Assembly (NCBI GenBank): GCA_905250885.1
Contig: CAJNOQ010000137.1
Span: 1 to 64,000, forward strand
DNA length: 64,000 nt
Reading direction: 5' to 3'
Source: Didymodactylos carnosus
Taxonomy: Eukaryota > Rotifera > Eurotatoria > Philodinida > Philodinidae
The translations under genes were made by a program, and so were the position numbers. Below the pieces are notes generated by a model, which was not told the origin of the DNA, made no database searches, and saw nothing but the letters and a program-made list of their open reading frames with translations. The first letter of the stretch is position 1. Each line of letters begins with the position of its first letter. Shown piece by piece: positions 1 to 11,203 of this stretch.

Positions 1-60
1 TGACTGAGGATGTCTTTTGAATAAAGACGAAACGTCTCAAACAGAAAATAGTCGATTTTC
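1..60 (+). repeat. Hammerhead-like motif at the window edge
   Basis: Positions 4-10 read CTGAGGA, fitting the CUGANGA hammerhead core. Positions 12-17 (GTCTTT) can pair with 23-28 (AAAGAC) as stem II, and GAAA follows directly at 29-32, then CGTCTC. This order is typical of tails of Penelope-like retroelement relics. One extra T (position 11) sits between core and stem, unlike the canonical ribozyme, and the 5' side lies outside the window, so cleavage activity cannot be judged. Confidence 0.4.
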
Positions 61-981
61 ATGATGAAAAAGGTGGTGTATCTCTTATTATCTATATTGA
101 AATTCTTCACCTTACAAAATGATTCAAGTATTAGTATTGTTTATCTGAAAAGGAAGTATAGAGTAGTGAAATAGAGTAGTATCACATGGTGTATTTAGAA
201 TTTGTCCAAAATATTATTGGGGCTAAGAAACTAAAGAATTTAGACGAGAGTCTGAAAAGGCGATTTATTTAAAAATAATAAAAGTTACAGTAAACCATTC
301 TAAACAGTTTTTATGGGAACAGTCGATCTTATTTGAATGTTGAATAAGCGCATTATTATTTTCATCAAATTTGAATAAAAAACAAATTTTGTGCATAGAG
401 GTACTATTTCGTTTTCGACGTTTGTTTTAATAGTCCGTCCGATACAGTTCTTATTGATTAAAAATAGGCGAATGTGCAAAAATTACGAAAATAAAGACAT
501 AGAGTGCGAAGAACTCTTCTTATTTTTGTTTACAAACTTTTCCCAGAGTTTAGTCAACCTGGAAAGGATCATGGTTCACCTTCACTATTTTTCTTTACGC
601 TGCCATTATATTAAATATGTTCATATTCCTTCTGTGTTAACGGTTTCTCAGTTTTTCTGTTAAAATGAAGCTTTGTCACTTCTAGAGTAGTCAAGATGTT
701 GTGTGGAACAATTACGAAATATATCAGACTAACTTATGTGTAGTTCTTGTTTTGGGGTAATTCTTTGTTCTGAATTCTGCGTGTGTTATATCAGGTCAAA
801 CTATTATATGCATGTATCGTTCTTGTTTAAACAAATAATGAACATTAGCTTGTTATTTCTTTAGTTATTATATTCAGTCACTAGCTAGCAAGTAAACTTT
901 AACCTCAATATACAATTCCAGACAACAACATAATTCCAGTTCTCATATAAACGATATCCATCTGTTGTAGACAAATATATA
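61..981. other. Upstream flank of the PGAP1-like gene, no gene seen
   Basis: AT-rich sequence. The 90-codon open frame at 391-663 has no recognisable domain and biased, low-complexity content, so I do not call it. The promoter and 5' leader of the gene starting at 982 should lie in the right part, but no core promoter element stands out. Confidence 0.5.
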
Positions 982-3900
982 ATGCCAATTAAACTCCTTA
1001 AACTACTTCAATTTTTTCTTTATTTTGCTGTAATTACCTGTTTTCTAATTGGTTTACATAGTTATTTCTATCGTGTCGAAGTAAATTACTGCGAAATGAC
1101 CTACATGTATGAATATCCTGATTATCGCCCAATTCCAGTTTCAAATTCAATTCAACTAAAATATCCAAGATATCATTTATATTTTTATTGTGAAGGTATT
1201 GGCTGTGATATTTATCGCAAACAAACATTTAACGGTATGCCCGTTTTATTTATTGTTGGTAATGCTGATTCCTATCGTCAAGTACGTTCATTAGCATCAG
1301 TCGCTTATCGTATGGGTCAAAATTATAATAAACAACTCGATTATTTTTCAATTGATTTTAATGAAGAATTATCAGCATTATTTGGTGGAGTTTTAAAACA
1401 GCAAACAGAATTTGTTATATATTCGATTCAAACAATTTTAAAACTTTATCAAAAACAAAAGTCACAAGTGAAACCAACACATGTGATACTAGTTGGTAAC
1501 TCAATTGGTGGATTATTAGCACGAGCAATATTTGTCGAATCAGCGAATATATTTGATCCTAGTACAGTACAAATAATTATCACACAAGCAACACCTCATC
1601 AAGCACCTGTGATCAATTATGATAGCTATTTAGTTCAATTTTATCAAAATGTCAATAACTATTGGAAGAGAGAATGGAATAATACATTAAAACATGTTGT
1701 ACTTCTTTCACTGGCTGGAGGAGATCGGTAAGCTTGATTATCTTGATCAATATTCAGAAACGTTTTACTCCTAGTAGTCTTACTTAATAGAGATCATCTC
1801 GTACGTAGTGATTTATGTTCACTTCATGGTTTAACAGATGAAACACGTTCAATCGATGTTTTAACAACAGCTATTCCACAAGTATGGACATCAACAGATC
1901 ATCGTTGTATTGTATGGTGTAGACAATTAGTGTTAACAACAACGAGAGCTTTATTTGAATTAATAAAAGTCGGTACAAATATTTTAGATAAAAGCACAAT
2001 GGACATTATGAGTGTAAGACCGTTTATAACTCTTTTGTTTTTCAAACTAAGATTGTGTTTGTATGTGTTGTACTGTAGATTTTCAAACAACATTTTTCAC
2101 CTACATTATCGGATATAAATGCTGATTTACTTATACCAACTGGACATATTTCGTTGGATAATCCAATTACGTTAGATAAATCAGTGACAGAAGTCAAACA
2201 TGGTAAAAAAGACTATTTGATACCATTAAAAAATTCAAACTTTTATAAAATATATATTATATCAAATGTGGTACGATCACATTGGATTTATTTGACAAAT
2301 GAACCACTGGAAAACAATGATAACAAATGGTCAATAACAGACATTACAGAATGGTTATTACCCATTCCACCATTATATAGTAATATAAAAATGATGAAAA
2401 TCAATATAACAGATGTTAGCAAAAAGTATGATTATATTCTTTTACGTATGACCGATCATGCTACGACACAAATATTTCAAGTGAAAAATAATAATGATGA
2501 TGAACGTCATATTCAATTTCATTCGTAAGTTAAGAATAATGTTTACACTACCTTAAAAAACTTTTATTAAACACCTATTAGGCATAATGTCTTTGAATTC
2601 TAAAGAAAGACAGTTTTTTCTTTGAATTTATTTTTTTATTAAAAAAAAAGGTATGGTTCAACGACGTATCATTTCAATTCTACTGGTTATGTAAAACTAT
2701 ATATTCCAAATTTAACCTATTTATGGCAAGTTTATGGTGTTCAATTAGAATCGTCAAATTGTCCTACAACAAAACAAAGACCATTAATCCATTTTCATGT
2801 ACCATGGTCAAATGAAGATGTTTACAATTTAGTAACACTTAGAGATCCATCAGCAACTCGTTCGTCATCAGCGTCATCATCATCTTCTTCATTGTTATCT
2901 GTACCATTAACACGAAATATGCTTTTAAAACTTCATCGACCACGTTTAAATTTTTCTAAGAATGACGATTATCCATCATTAGAATTATTTTTAAATGTTC
3001 AATGTGCATATACATTAACGATAACCTATTCTTATCTCGATATATTATCTCAATTTATACGCTATTATATATTTTTATTGCCCAGTTTTTTATTTTCTGT
3101 TTTGTGTATATCATTGGCAATTCAAATTCATTTTCCTACAATGAAAACATACGAGACAATGTTTTTATGGTCAATACATTTACCAATTGCCGGAGCATTA
3201 ACAATATTTGATAAACTTGTTATTGTTCTATATCCTCTTCGATCAAGTGATTTAATTATTCATTTATATGCTACTGGTTACTATTTTTTTCTATTACCAT
3301 TTGTATTTTATTTATTAGCATTAACAATACTTGCTATAGTATCTTACTTATTTGATCGATTATGTTTTGATTTAATACGATATTTTTGTCAAAATTTATT
3401 TCAAATGACCTACAATGAATTACAACGATATCAAAATTCAGCAAAATATGTTAAAATATTATGGTTTTTTATTCTTATCTCTTGTACACTGTTAATTAGT
3501 GGTTCATGTGGTCAAATTGCACTATGTTACATCGCATTTTTTCATTGTTTATATTGTGGTTATATCAATAGACCATTACGTGAAATTTTAACAACATTAT
3601 TCTTATTTCATCTATTATTAGTTAGTCTTAATTTATCTGGTTTTATCGTGCACATACGAAGTATATTTATTCAAGGTGTAAAACCATTATTTCTCTTAAT
3701 GCCAGATCCATCTCTGATGCCGGCATGCATCTGTTTAATCACATTTTTATTGCGATTTTTTCTACAAAATCATATTCATTTTCATCTATTATTTCGAGTA
3801 AAAAAATTCTTTCATTCATATTCACATATATTATTAGTACTGTGGTGTTTTCTTAGTCAATTATATTGTAACTATTCAATATACCGTTTATGGATATTGA

Positions 3901-3983
3901 TTTGTTGTGTTTTTATTCAGATTGCTTTCATTTTTTTTCTCGATTTTCCAACAGATTATATTTTAAAACAGCACCGTGAATAG
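982..3983 (+). CDS. PGAP1: GPI inositol-deacylase, PGAP1 type
   Basis: PGAP1 removes the acyl chain from the inositol of GPI anchors in the ER, before GPI-anchored proteins leave for the Golgi. Four exons splice in frame: 982-1727, 1791-2013, 2079-2524 and 2651-3983, giving about 915 aa; the human enzyme is about 922 aa. A membrane segment near residues 6-27 is followed by the alpha/beta-hydrolase domain. The serine motif VILVGNSIGGLLARA puts the nucleophile at residue 174, the position I recall for the human enzyme. The family usually has GHSMGG, so the H-to-N and M-to-I changes are departures, but the catalytic Ser and glycines remain. The second exon has the family-typical STDHRCIVWCRQLV stretch. 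The C-terminal third is a run of about eight hydrophobic segments (from about 3040 on), as in PGAP1. All introns are GT-AG. No neighbour shares the pathway. Confidence 0.9.
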
Positions 3984-4653
3984 TTGTTGTTTTTTTTCTC
4001 TCTAGTATTTCTAGATTTTTTATATGAATGACAAAAGAAGTCAGATGTGATTATGAGTTTCTATAATAGACAAAAATATATGAATTTATTTACGTTTTTG
4101 GCTTGTTCACACGACTATTGTATAGATTATGGCAAAAAAGACTTTCAATCAATCAATCTTTTATTTAATACATAATTGTACTAGGATATTATAAACAAAC
4201 TTATATTTAACACTTCAATACTTGTACATAGAAGAAAAGCGTTTCTTTTCTCTAAGCAATTTTCTGATATTTAAAGATTGAAGTAAATGAAACAGAAAAA
4301 TAAAAACAGAATAATTTTAATAATTTTTTGAAAAAAAGTCAATCAAAAATACTTTTTTCGCAAAATTTAAGTTAGTTCAATTTAATTTTTTTTACAAATA
4401 ATAGTCGATAACGGGTAATATACACGTATAAGAGATATAAAAACAATAAAAACCCTGAAAAATCAGTACAAAATCTTGAGTTGACATCGTGCGCTTACAA
4501 TAAAAATATGATGTTTACATGTTAAATTGTGCAAGAGATGAATACCCAACAGTTTAACACATTTCTCACGAGAAACGTTAATATTATTGACAGTTAGTTT
4601 GTTAACAGTTTTTTACGTTATATTTAAGCTCTTAAAAAAAGGACTAAAAGAAC
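3984..4653. other. 3' flank of the PGAP1-like gene, no gene seen
   Basis: Very AT-rich, with several AATAAA-like signals downstream of the stop at 3983 (for example near 4300 and 4448). No coding exon or repeat boundary could be recognised. Confidence 0.5.
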
Positions 4654-4955
4654 TTTGTAAATCGAATATAGAACTGCTATGAATAACATGACTTTCAGTC
4701 TTGAAAATACTTTATTCGAGCTTTCGCCAGCTTTCAGTTGGCATCATCAGGAATGTAATAGACATTCGAACAAACGATGGTATAAAAAGAAGCGAATACT
4801 CCTTCTTATCTATTCGCTTCTTTTTATACCATCGTTTGTTCGAATGTCTATTACATTCCTGATGATGCCAACTGAAAGCTGGCGAAAGCTCGAATAAAGT
4901 ATTTTCAAGATTGAAAGTCATGTTATTCATAGCAGTTCTATATTCGACTTACAAA
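4654..4955. repeat. 302-bp near-perfect palindrome with hammerhead-like motif in each arm
   Basis: Two arms of about 145 bp (roughly 4654-4798 and 4812-4955) are reverse complements with very few mismatches, around a loop of about 13 nt. Both strands therefore read almost the same 72-residue open frame, which is a by-product of the palindrome and not a gene. Each arm contains CTGATGA, a GCCA...TGGC stem and then GAAA, followed by AATAAA, close to the motif at the window start. It looks like two head-to-head copies of a Penelope-type tail or a foldback element. Confidence 0.8.
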
Positions 4956-5059
4956 TACTTATTTCCAACTGCTCTACCAACAAATTTCATGACTAAAAGA
5001 ACATTTATCAGTACTTGGTTCAGCAAAATTTACAATCTTGAAACTTCCGTATAAACTGG

Positions 5060-5245
5060 GTAGAGCAGGATTTCCGATTGTTCTTAGGGATGGGAGGAGC
5101 TAAAAGTTCCGCTTCGCAGAAAGTGGCTGGCAGAAAAAAGTTTTGGCAGAAAGTTGCTTGTGGAAAAACGGCAAAGATTTTGCCAGAAAATCCAAAAATG
5201 TTTTTAGAGAGGAGCCAGCTCCTCCTGATCGGGAAGCCTAAGGTA
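5060..5245 (+). repeat. Dispersed repeat, copy 1
   Basis: About 180 bp here is clearly similar (roughly three quarters identical by eye) to the reverse complement of 25490-25665. Shared blocks include TTCCGATTGTTCT, AGTGGCTG, AGTTGCTTGTGGAA and CCAAAAATGTTTTTAG. The open frames over it on both strands are not genes. No terminal repeats or target duplication were recognised, so the class is unknown. Confidence 0.7.
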
Positions 5246-5412
5246 GAGCTGCATAGAAACATCCATAAACATGAACTTTCATAACTGCCGCATAACGATC
5301 ATATATGTATGTACCGCCCTGTGGATCATGTAAATCAATTTACTGTTGTTTTTTTTAATAACGAAATGGAGCAGAAGTTTCTATGCAATGATAGTACAAT
5401 CGATATTGTCAG

Positions 5413-5806
5413 AACTAGGTATGCACTAGTTCTAGAACTGGATATTTAGAACAAGTGTCAGTTATTAAGAATCGCTTAGAGTTGCAGAACATCTCATTTT
5501 GTACAGAAATATTCATATGACAAAACTTATTATTTAAAATTTTAAAGATTAATTTTGATAATAAGAGGACCATTGTACAAGACAGATGCTATTGGCGAAT
5601 AGTTCCACTGTTTTGGATGGATCATATCTTCAATAATATTAACTTGATCTTCTTCAATAATAAAGAATTTGTTTTGAATAATAAGTTTTATAATGTGAAC
5701 ATTTCTCTAGAAAGTAAGATATTCTGTAACTCTGAGCAACCTTTATCAGCTGAGTTATAACAGTTTTTCCGAATACCCCGTTCTAGAACTAGTGCATCAC
5801 ATAGTT
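5413..5806. mobile_element. Short inverted-repeat element (MITE-like)
   Basis: The left end (5413-5441) and right end (5777-5806) are inverted copies sharing the core GCACTAGTTCTAGAAC, about 25 of 30 bases matching. The interior of about 335 bp is AT-rich and non-coding. This fits a non-autonomous DNA transposon of about 390 bp. A related end sequence with GCACTAGT occurs near 21.1-21.2 kb. No target-site duplication could be assigned. Confidence 0.5.
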
Positions 5807-6306
5807 AGAACATTGATCAGTAAAGTAATAATGGACTATTCTTCTATTGCAATTTTTCATGAACAATATTGATGAGATTTATCCATATTTACATAGAATC
5901 AAATAAATAGATATTGAAGTGTGAACCAAGAAAATAATGTGCCAGACGAGTAACTCATGTATTATAAAATCTTTGGATTAATGAATACGACACTATGAAT
6001 ATAATGGTATTTTGATCCAAATCTTTTTTACTGCAGGATTTTCTTGATTCATTCGTAGAAAAAAGGATATATTACAATGAAAATACACGTTTAAATGATG
6101 AAAAAATAAATACGCATAAACTTCGTCTCTTAGACAATAATAATAAAAGTATACAAATAGTCTCCTGACTATTCGATAATTGATCACGATAGTTTATTTA
6201 TGTATACTGAGTTCTGTATTAAATGCGAGCTTTGGGCTTCGTGTCAGTTTGACCTAAGAATGAGAAAGTATAAAAACAATATTTTGTTGTACAAATTTTA
6301 ATTAAG
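5807..6306. other. Non-coding spacer
   Basis: AT-rich sequence between the inverted-repeat element and the 3' end of the next minus-strand gene. The minus open frame at 5993-6187 shows no domain and is not called. Confidence 0.4.
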
Positions 6307-8242
6307 TTAAAAGTCACCTGATTTAATTGAAACATATGAAGTAGTTTCATCTAAAATAGAGAGAAATAAATATTTACATGACATTAATGTATCTGAAAAT
6401 CTTGGAATACTGTTACTCGAAGTAGACTGCACTTCAACGATTTGTCCATTATCAAATCGATGGAGATTGTTTGAATATTCGGAAGGAATTCGTCCACTAA
6501 AACCACCGGAAGTTATTCTCAGCGAAGCGGAGCTGTTTGAATTAGAATTTAATGGCATTGAATCTTTATTTTGTCCTGAGTCCTAGTAAACAGAAGTAAT
6601 AGGAAATATTGGAAATACTTTAGTTTTCGATGAGTGTTTTGGAAAGATATAAAAATTTTAGAATGGAACAAACAACCAGCCCTATGTAATAATTAAAATA
6701 CCTGCAGTTGTTTTCTTTTTAATATTTTTTGTATAGTCACGTAACAATCATCAAAATTTCTACACTTTTCGATGACATGAAGTAATTCATTATGAGTTAA
6801 ATCACATCTCAATAAACGTATAACAGCGACAGTCTCGTGTGCATTTTGATACGTATAATTTGTTATATGTAGATAAAAATGTAAAATTTCACTTAAGAAA
6901 ATTCGATCGGCTCGCTAGAAAAATATCAAATTCAATAGAAAAAGGTAAATGTTTTAATCATCTCCGTTAATTTTCTACCTCAACTTGTTCTTCTGGTATG
7001 TCTCGTACAATTTTACACAGTTTTTCTGATCCTAAACTATCTTTAGAATAATCCTTTTCTAATTGAGAATTCAACTGTTTTAAATTTTCACTAAATTTTG
7101 ATAATGATTGACGAAATGGATCGTCACTGTTATTATTCTCAGACAGTTTACTATATATTGAGTTCTTTTCAAGCATTTCTTGACGACAAAACCTGGCTGC
7201 ATCCACCGGATGATTTGTATAAGCCAATGATATAAGACATAATTCATCAGGAATGGAATTCAAATCTTTGAGTGTACGTTTTACAGCTCGTATCCATTTG
7301 TTTGTGTCACTAAATTCAGCAGGAGATAGTAAAATTTTTGCTTTTATTACCGTTTCTTCAATTTTTTGTTGTGATAATTTGGAATGACTGCTTAATTCTA
7401 TTAGTAGTTGCTGTGGTAAGAAAAAATTTTGAACCAACTCATAAGTGCCAAAAAAGGGCAAAAACATAACATACTTTAAATTTTCGACAAACATTTATTG
7501 TTTGTTCTTTTTGTTGTTCTACCGGAGATAGTTGATCATTTATTGAATGCCCACTTTGGTCCCCACCAGTATCCATTGGTACTAAGCTCGTCGATCTTTG
7601 ATGAACATCTTCGTCCTATAAATATTGGCATGAAATATAATTCAAGACTAGAACTTTGTCCTATGAGGAACTTGCTTTTTGAGAATAATTTCTACCATTA
7701 GTTGTAGGATCAATAGAAGTTTTTGTATGAGATTGTTGAGGCTAGAATCAACGAAATAAAGATAAAACATAAGACTAAAGAAAGCATTGTCTACTCTATA
7801 CTCCCTTCGATTCAGCTAAACTTCCATCTATCAGAGAAATATTCGTTCTACCTACTTGATCAATGCTAGAAAGTTTGACTATTATGCGGTCTTTTACAGC
7901 CTTCTTTCTTCTCACTTTAGGCTTACGCTGAAGATTCGTAATAATAAAAATATCTTTTTCTACAGATAAATAATATTTAATGATCTTTGCATTTACTTTT
8001 CTCTCAGTTTTTCCTTCATGATGATCTCTATTATCGGACAACGACGTATGAGATTCGTTTCTACCATATTTTGGATTTTTTAATGATATTTTCTTTTCAT
8101 TGTCTACTCGAGCAGGGCTCGGTGGTTTTTGTTTGGCAGAAGTTTTAACCACATTTAATGATGATCGATTGTTAGTTTCTTTCCGCTTGTTGTTGGTGTT
8201 ATTATCTGAATTATTCTTAGTCTTAGTATTCTTCGGTGGCAT
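6307..8242 (-). CDS. Unrecognised multi-exon protein with a possible UBA-like helical segment
   Basis: I do not recognise this gene. Exons with good splice signals and matching phase 0 are 7802-8242 (start ATG at 8242), 7475-7615, 6979-7410, 6702-6914 and 6307-6582 (stop at 6307). A further small exon near 7696-7741 is likely, but its phase does not fit cleanly. The first exon is very polar and basic (MPPKNTKTKNNSDNN, then KPKVRRKKAVKDR). The third is predicted helical, with QLLIELSSHSK and KWIRAVKRTLKDL. The fourth has LLRCDLTHNELLHVIEKC, reminiscent of a ubiquitin-associated three-helix fold. The last is Ser-rich. The predicted protein is about 500 aa or more. It lies on the same strand as the HOIP-type gene 4.4 kb away; a functional link is only a guess. 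Open frames kept across several introns suggest a real gene. Confidence 0.6.
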
Positions 8243-8530
8243 TGTCAAAAAACATACAGTCTACAGAGACGTACCGTTTAGCGTTTATATCTGAAATTTT
8301 TTTGAGATGTAACAGACTACTAATAGAAACAACTTTGAAAAGTTTGAAAAAGTTAGCCATGACGAGAGCAATATATACACACGCATGCATACACATATAC
8401 GAATCTTCAACGAAGACTTCAGTGATATTTCACGCACTATATCGATTATGCTACAAATACAGAGGATCAGAAAAGATCAATTGAAACTCTAACAAGACCT
8501 AATGATACTGTGCAGATTTATTAGAACTAC
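8243..8530. other. Spacer upstream of the unrecognised gene
   Basis: Short AT-rich interval between the ATG at 8242 and the isolated exon at 8531-8737. It may hold the promoter or an intron joining the two. Plus-strand frames here are shadows. Confidence 0.3.
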
Positions 8531-8737
8531 CTGATAAGGCTGCCTTTGTGAGTTATATTCTGACATATGTGTGACAGTTAGATTTGGATATAACTGCGAC
8601 TGATCATTATCTCCATTGTGAGAAGATTCTCGATCAATATCAGAGTGGTCGATTTCCATTGGAGTAGGTTCTTGATCACTATCACCACCACGCTTAAACA
8701 TATTCTTGAATCTTGAGAAATAAGTTTTTTTTTCTCC
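8531..8737 (-). CDS. Isolated exon, acidic low-complexity protein segment
   Basis: A 207-bp open exon of 69 codons lies between a good acceptor (ATGTTTTAG) and donor (GTAGTTC) on the minus strand, phase 0 on both sides. It encodes a polar, acidic stretch including EPTPMEIDHSDIDRES. Its composition resembles the 7475-7615 exon of the next gene (VPMDTGGDQSG), so it may be a 5' exon of that gene or a fragment of a duplicate. No partner exon was seen upstream. Confidence 0.4.
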
Positions 8738-9618
8738 CTAAAACATACATGTGAGTAACCATAGTACAATTTTTGAATCTTTTTTTAGTAATCTATGATG
8801 CAAAAGGCCCCCATGTCTATCGCTACTATATTTAAATGAAACATACTGGTGATTTTCTTCTTTTTTCATTGCATATAATGTAGTTTGTAGCGTCGAAAAT
8901 CATATAAGATAGGGGTTAACTTTAGAATGAAGAAGTAATTTCACATTATTTTTAAAAACCTTAAGAATAAAGTATGATTTTTCGCTCTCTTTATGCAAAC
9001 ATTTTTTCGTTAAGATAGAATATGTCGTTTCAGAGCAGCACTTGTGGGACTAAAATTTCTTAACATACATCTCTCGGGTATCACAAATAATGTTTTTCAG
9101 AAGACGAATTCAAAATGTCTCTATATTTTTAGATTAAAGTAAACAGTCAGTCCCATTCAATGTAGGAAGTTGATTAATAATTCTCACCTCGATTATGTTT
9201 TATTGCGTTTAAAAGTTAAAAATTATAGGATTTTTCGAAAAGAAAAATCTAAATTGTTGAATAAAGACTAATTTAAAAAAACTAAATCCAACATTCAGCG
9301 CAGTTTTTTTCTCTCTTTCGAACAAAAAGAAGTTATCCACTGACGATTCAATATAGGGAAGATTTTTTTGAAATAACTTGTACTGCTAATTAAAAAAGAT
9401 ATATTCATTTAGTGAAGGAGTTTTTGAGAGATGCAATAAATGAGTGATAACTTTAGGAAATGTCAGACTGATGTGCACATTTTGAACAGGGTACTTTCAA
9501 CCATATAATGACGTAGTTTGTGCGAAAAACGCGCCGTGATTTTGCAAAATTGTAAGGTCTTCTATAAACCGTCTGTTTTGATGTTTGGAAAATCTTCTGG
9601 AAAATATCTAAGAATCTA
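8738..9618. other. Non-coding, nothing recognised
   Basis: AT-rich with poly-A and poly-T runs. I found no exon-like open frame, RNA gene or clear repeat boundary. Confidence 0.4.
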
Positions 9619-9691
9619 CTAGTGGCGTAACCAGGAAAAAGTCGGTGAGGGTGTTCAGCACCCCCATGCACCCCCTTGGATACGCCACTAG
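9619..9691. mobile_element. 73-bp miniature inverted-repeat element
   Basis: Perfect 11-bp terminal inverted repeats: CTAGTGGCGTA at 9619-9629 and TACGCCACTAG at 9681-9691. The interior is C/G-rich (CAGCACCCCCATG, CACCCCCTTGG), very unlike the surroundings. Ends of the type TAGTGGCGTA-CCAGG are familiar from miniature DNA transposons in many invertebrates. The ORF across it is not a gene. Confidence 0.65.
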
Positions 9692-11203
9692 AATCCACAT
9701 AAGGAAACACATACTCTACATTCTGAAAGCTTCGTTATCTCAATTAGTGGCATTTGGCTGATTCCATTGTGGGGGACTCGCCTAGAAAGATGGCGAGTAA
9801 AAAATCACTAAAAACCTATGGATGATTCCTTAATATAAACGTTAGCTTCTCATCTTTTCGAAATTCATGGAAGACTTTTACAAATGGAAGATTTAAATCT
9901 AAAATTGTCAAGAGGTCGGTATGTCCAAAACCAAGAGCGTTTAAAAAGATTGAAGTTTCAGGGCTCCTTATGGTTCAGTCTAACTTGGCTCCAATTTTTT
10001 AAAAACTTAATGATCTGAACTGGCCCAAGTCCGAAAAACTTACGGTGAAACTATACGACGCCCTGTGAAGTATATAAGAATCACATAAATGTAATATATT
10101 TCGAGTTTTTCCCCTCATTTTTTTCTCCTTTTTTTAAAATTAAATTCCGTCTTCCCCATTGAAATTTTGTTCAGAACAATAGAAATTGTATCGGACATCA
10201 GTGCATGCACATCTAAAGTTCAAGGTCTTGTTGTTTGTACGATTAAAAATTTTTAGTCAACAGGCAACTTAAATGGACGCGAGCAGCACGATCGATCTAT
10301 GACCCAATTCACTAAAATTACAAAATAAAAGGTTTTTATGATTACAAAACTTTTTTTGTTTCGACCAGCCCGGAAGTCGAATTCGTAAAAAAGAAACTTT
10401 AGCCTCGAACGCTAATTTATTTTGCCCATTTATTTTGCTGATCCGCAGAACTCTACAAACTACAAATATGTAATAAAAAGAAGGAATGTTAAAAAAAGAA
10501 AAGGATGGTGCGTTTAAATATAATAGCGGTAGACATATAGACCGTTACTTTTACATCAAGGATCATCTAATGAAAAATTAAATCTAAATCAGCAATCCTG
10601 CACTATCACATAAGGTATTAACAACACAAAGTTTAGAAGGTCTTAAATAGAATATCAATATGTTTTGATTGTGTTTCCCACAATAGCACAAGGTATACAA
10701 TGTATGCCGCAAACAAATGCAAAGATATGAAAAAATGTTATCGTAACATACGTTCTTATTAGGTTTACTCCTATAAACAAACAAAAAAAAAAACATTTCA
10801 TCATGACAAATGAGAGAAAATATTGACATATAAAAACCTTTTTTGCTTTTTTATTTCCTAAACAAGAATAAAAAAAAGTTTTTATTTATTGTCGAAGAAA
10901 TGAAATAAAAAAACAAACAGTTACGTTTTATACACATACATTTGAAGTCATTCGTAGACATTTAGGAAACGTTATTGAAATACATCTCGACGTACCATTG
11001 CTGTCTTAAATTCATAGAATCTAAAAATACAATCTTTAGAATCTTTAAACATTAAAACACAGAGAAGATTTAGCACATTGAAGATATGGCCCACCTTGAC
11101 CTTCTATTCTGACAATCACCTCAAGTACATTTTTAACTAAAAAATGTTCGAAGAAATGAATCAGAAAAAATCATCGGTAGTAAATGATCTTCTATTCTGG
11201 CTG
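9692..11203. other. Non-coding, no gene seen
   Basis: AT-rich interval. The minus open frame at 10584-10829 is low-complexity and has no domain. No exon with plausible splice sites, no tRNA and no clear inverted-repeat element was recognised. Confidence 0.4.

Noticed and set aside
4679-4930. Two nearly identical 72-residue ORFs on opposite strands (MNNMTF start)
   Set aside because: They are a mechanical result of the 302-bp palindrome; each runs through both arms and has no domain.
5020-5284. ORFs on both strands with a repeated peptide-like pattern also seen at 25.5 kb
   Set aside because: The similarity is at DNA level and spans both coding and non-coding frames, so it is a dispersed repeat.
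6354-6390. A 27-nt intron inside the last exon of the unrecognised gene (GTAAAT to TTTTAG)
   Set aside because: It is far shorter than other introns here and the frame is open without removing it.
10320-10850. Inverted repeat AGGTTTTTAT and ATAAAAACCT about 500 bp apart
   Set aside because: Similarity ends after about ten A/T-rich bases, which is expected by chance in this composition.
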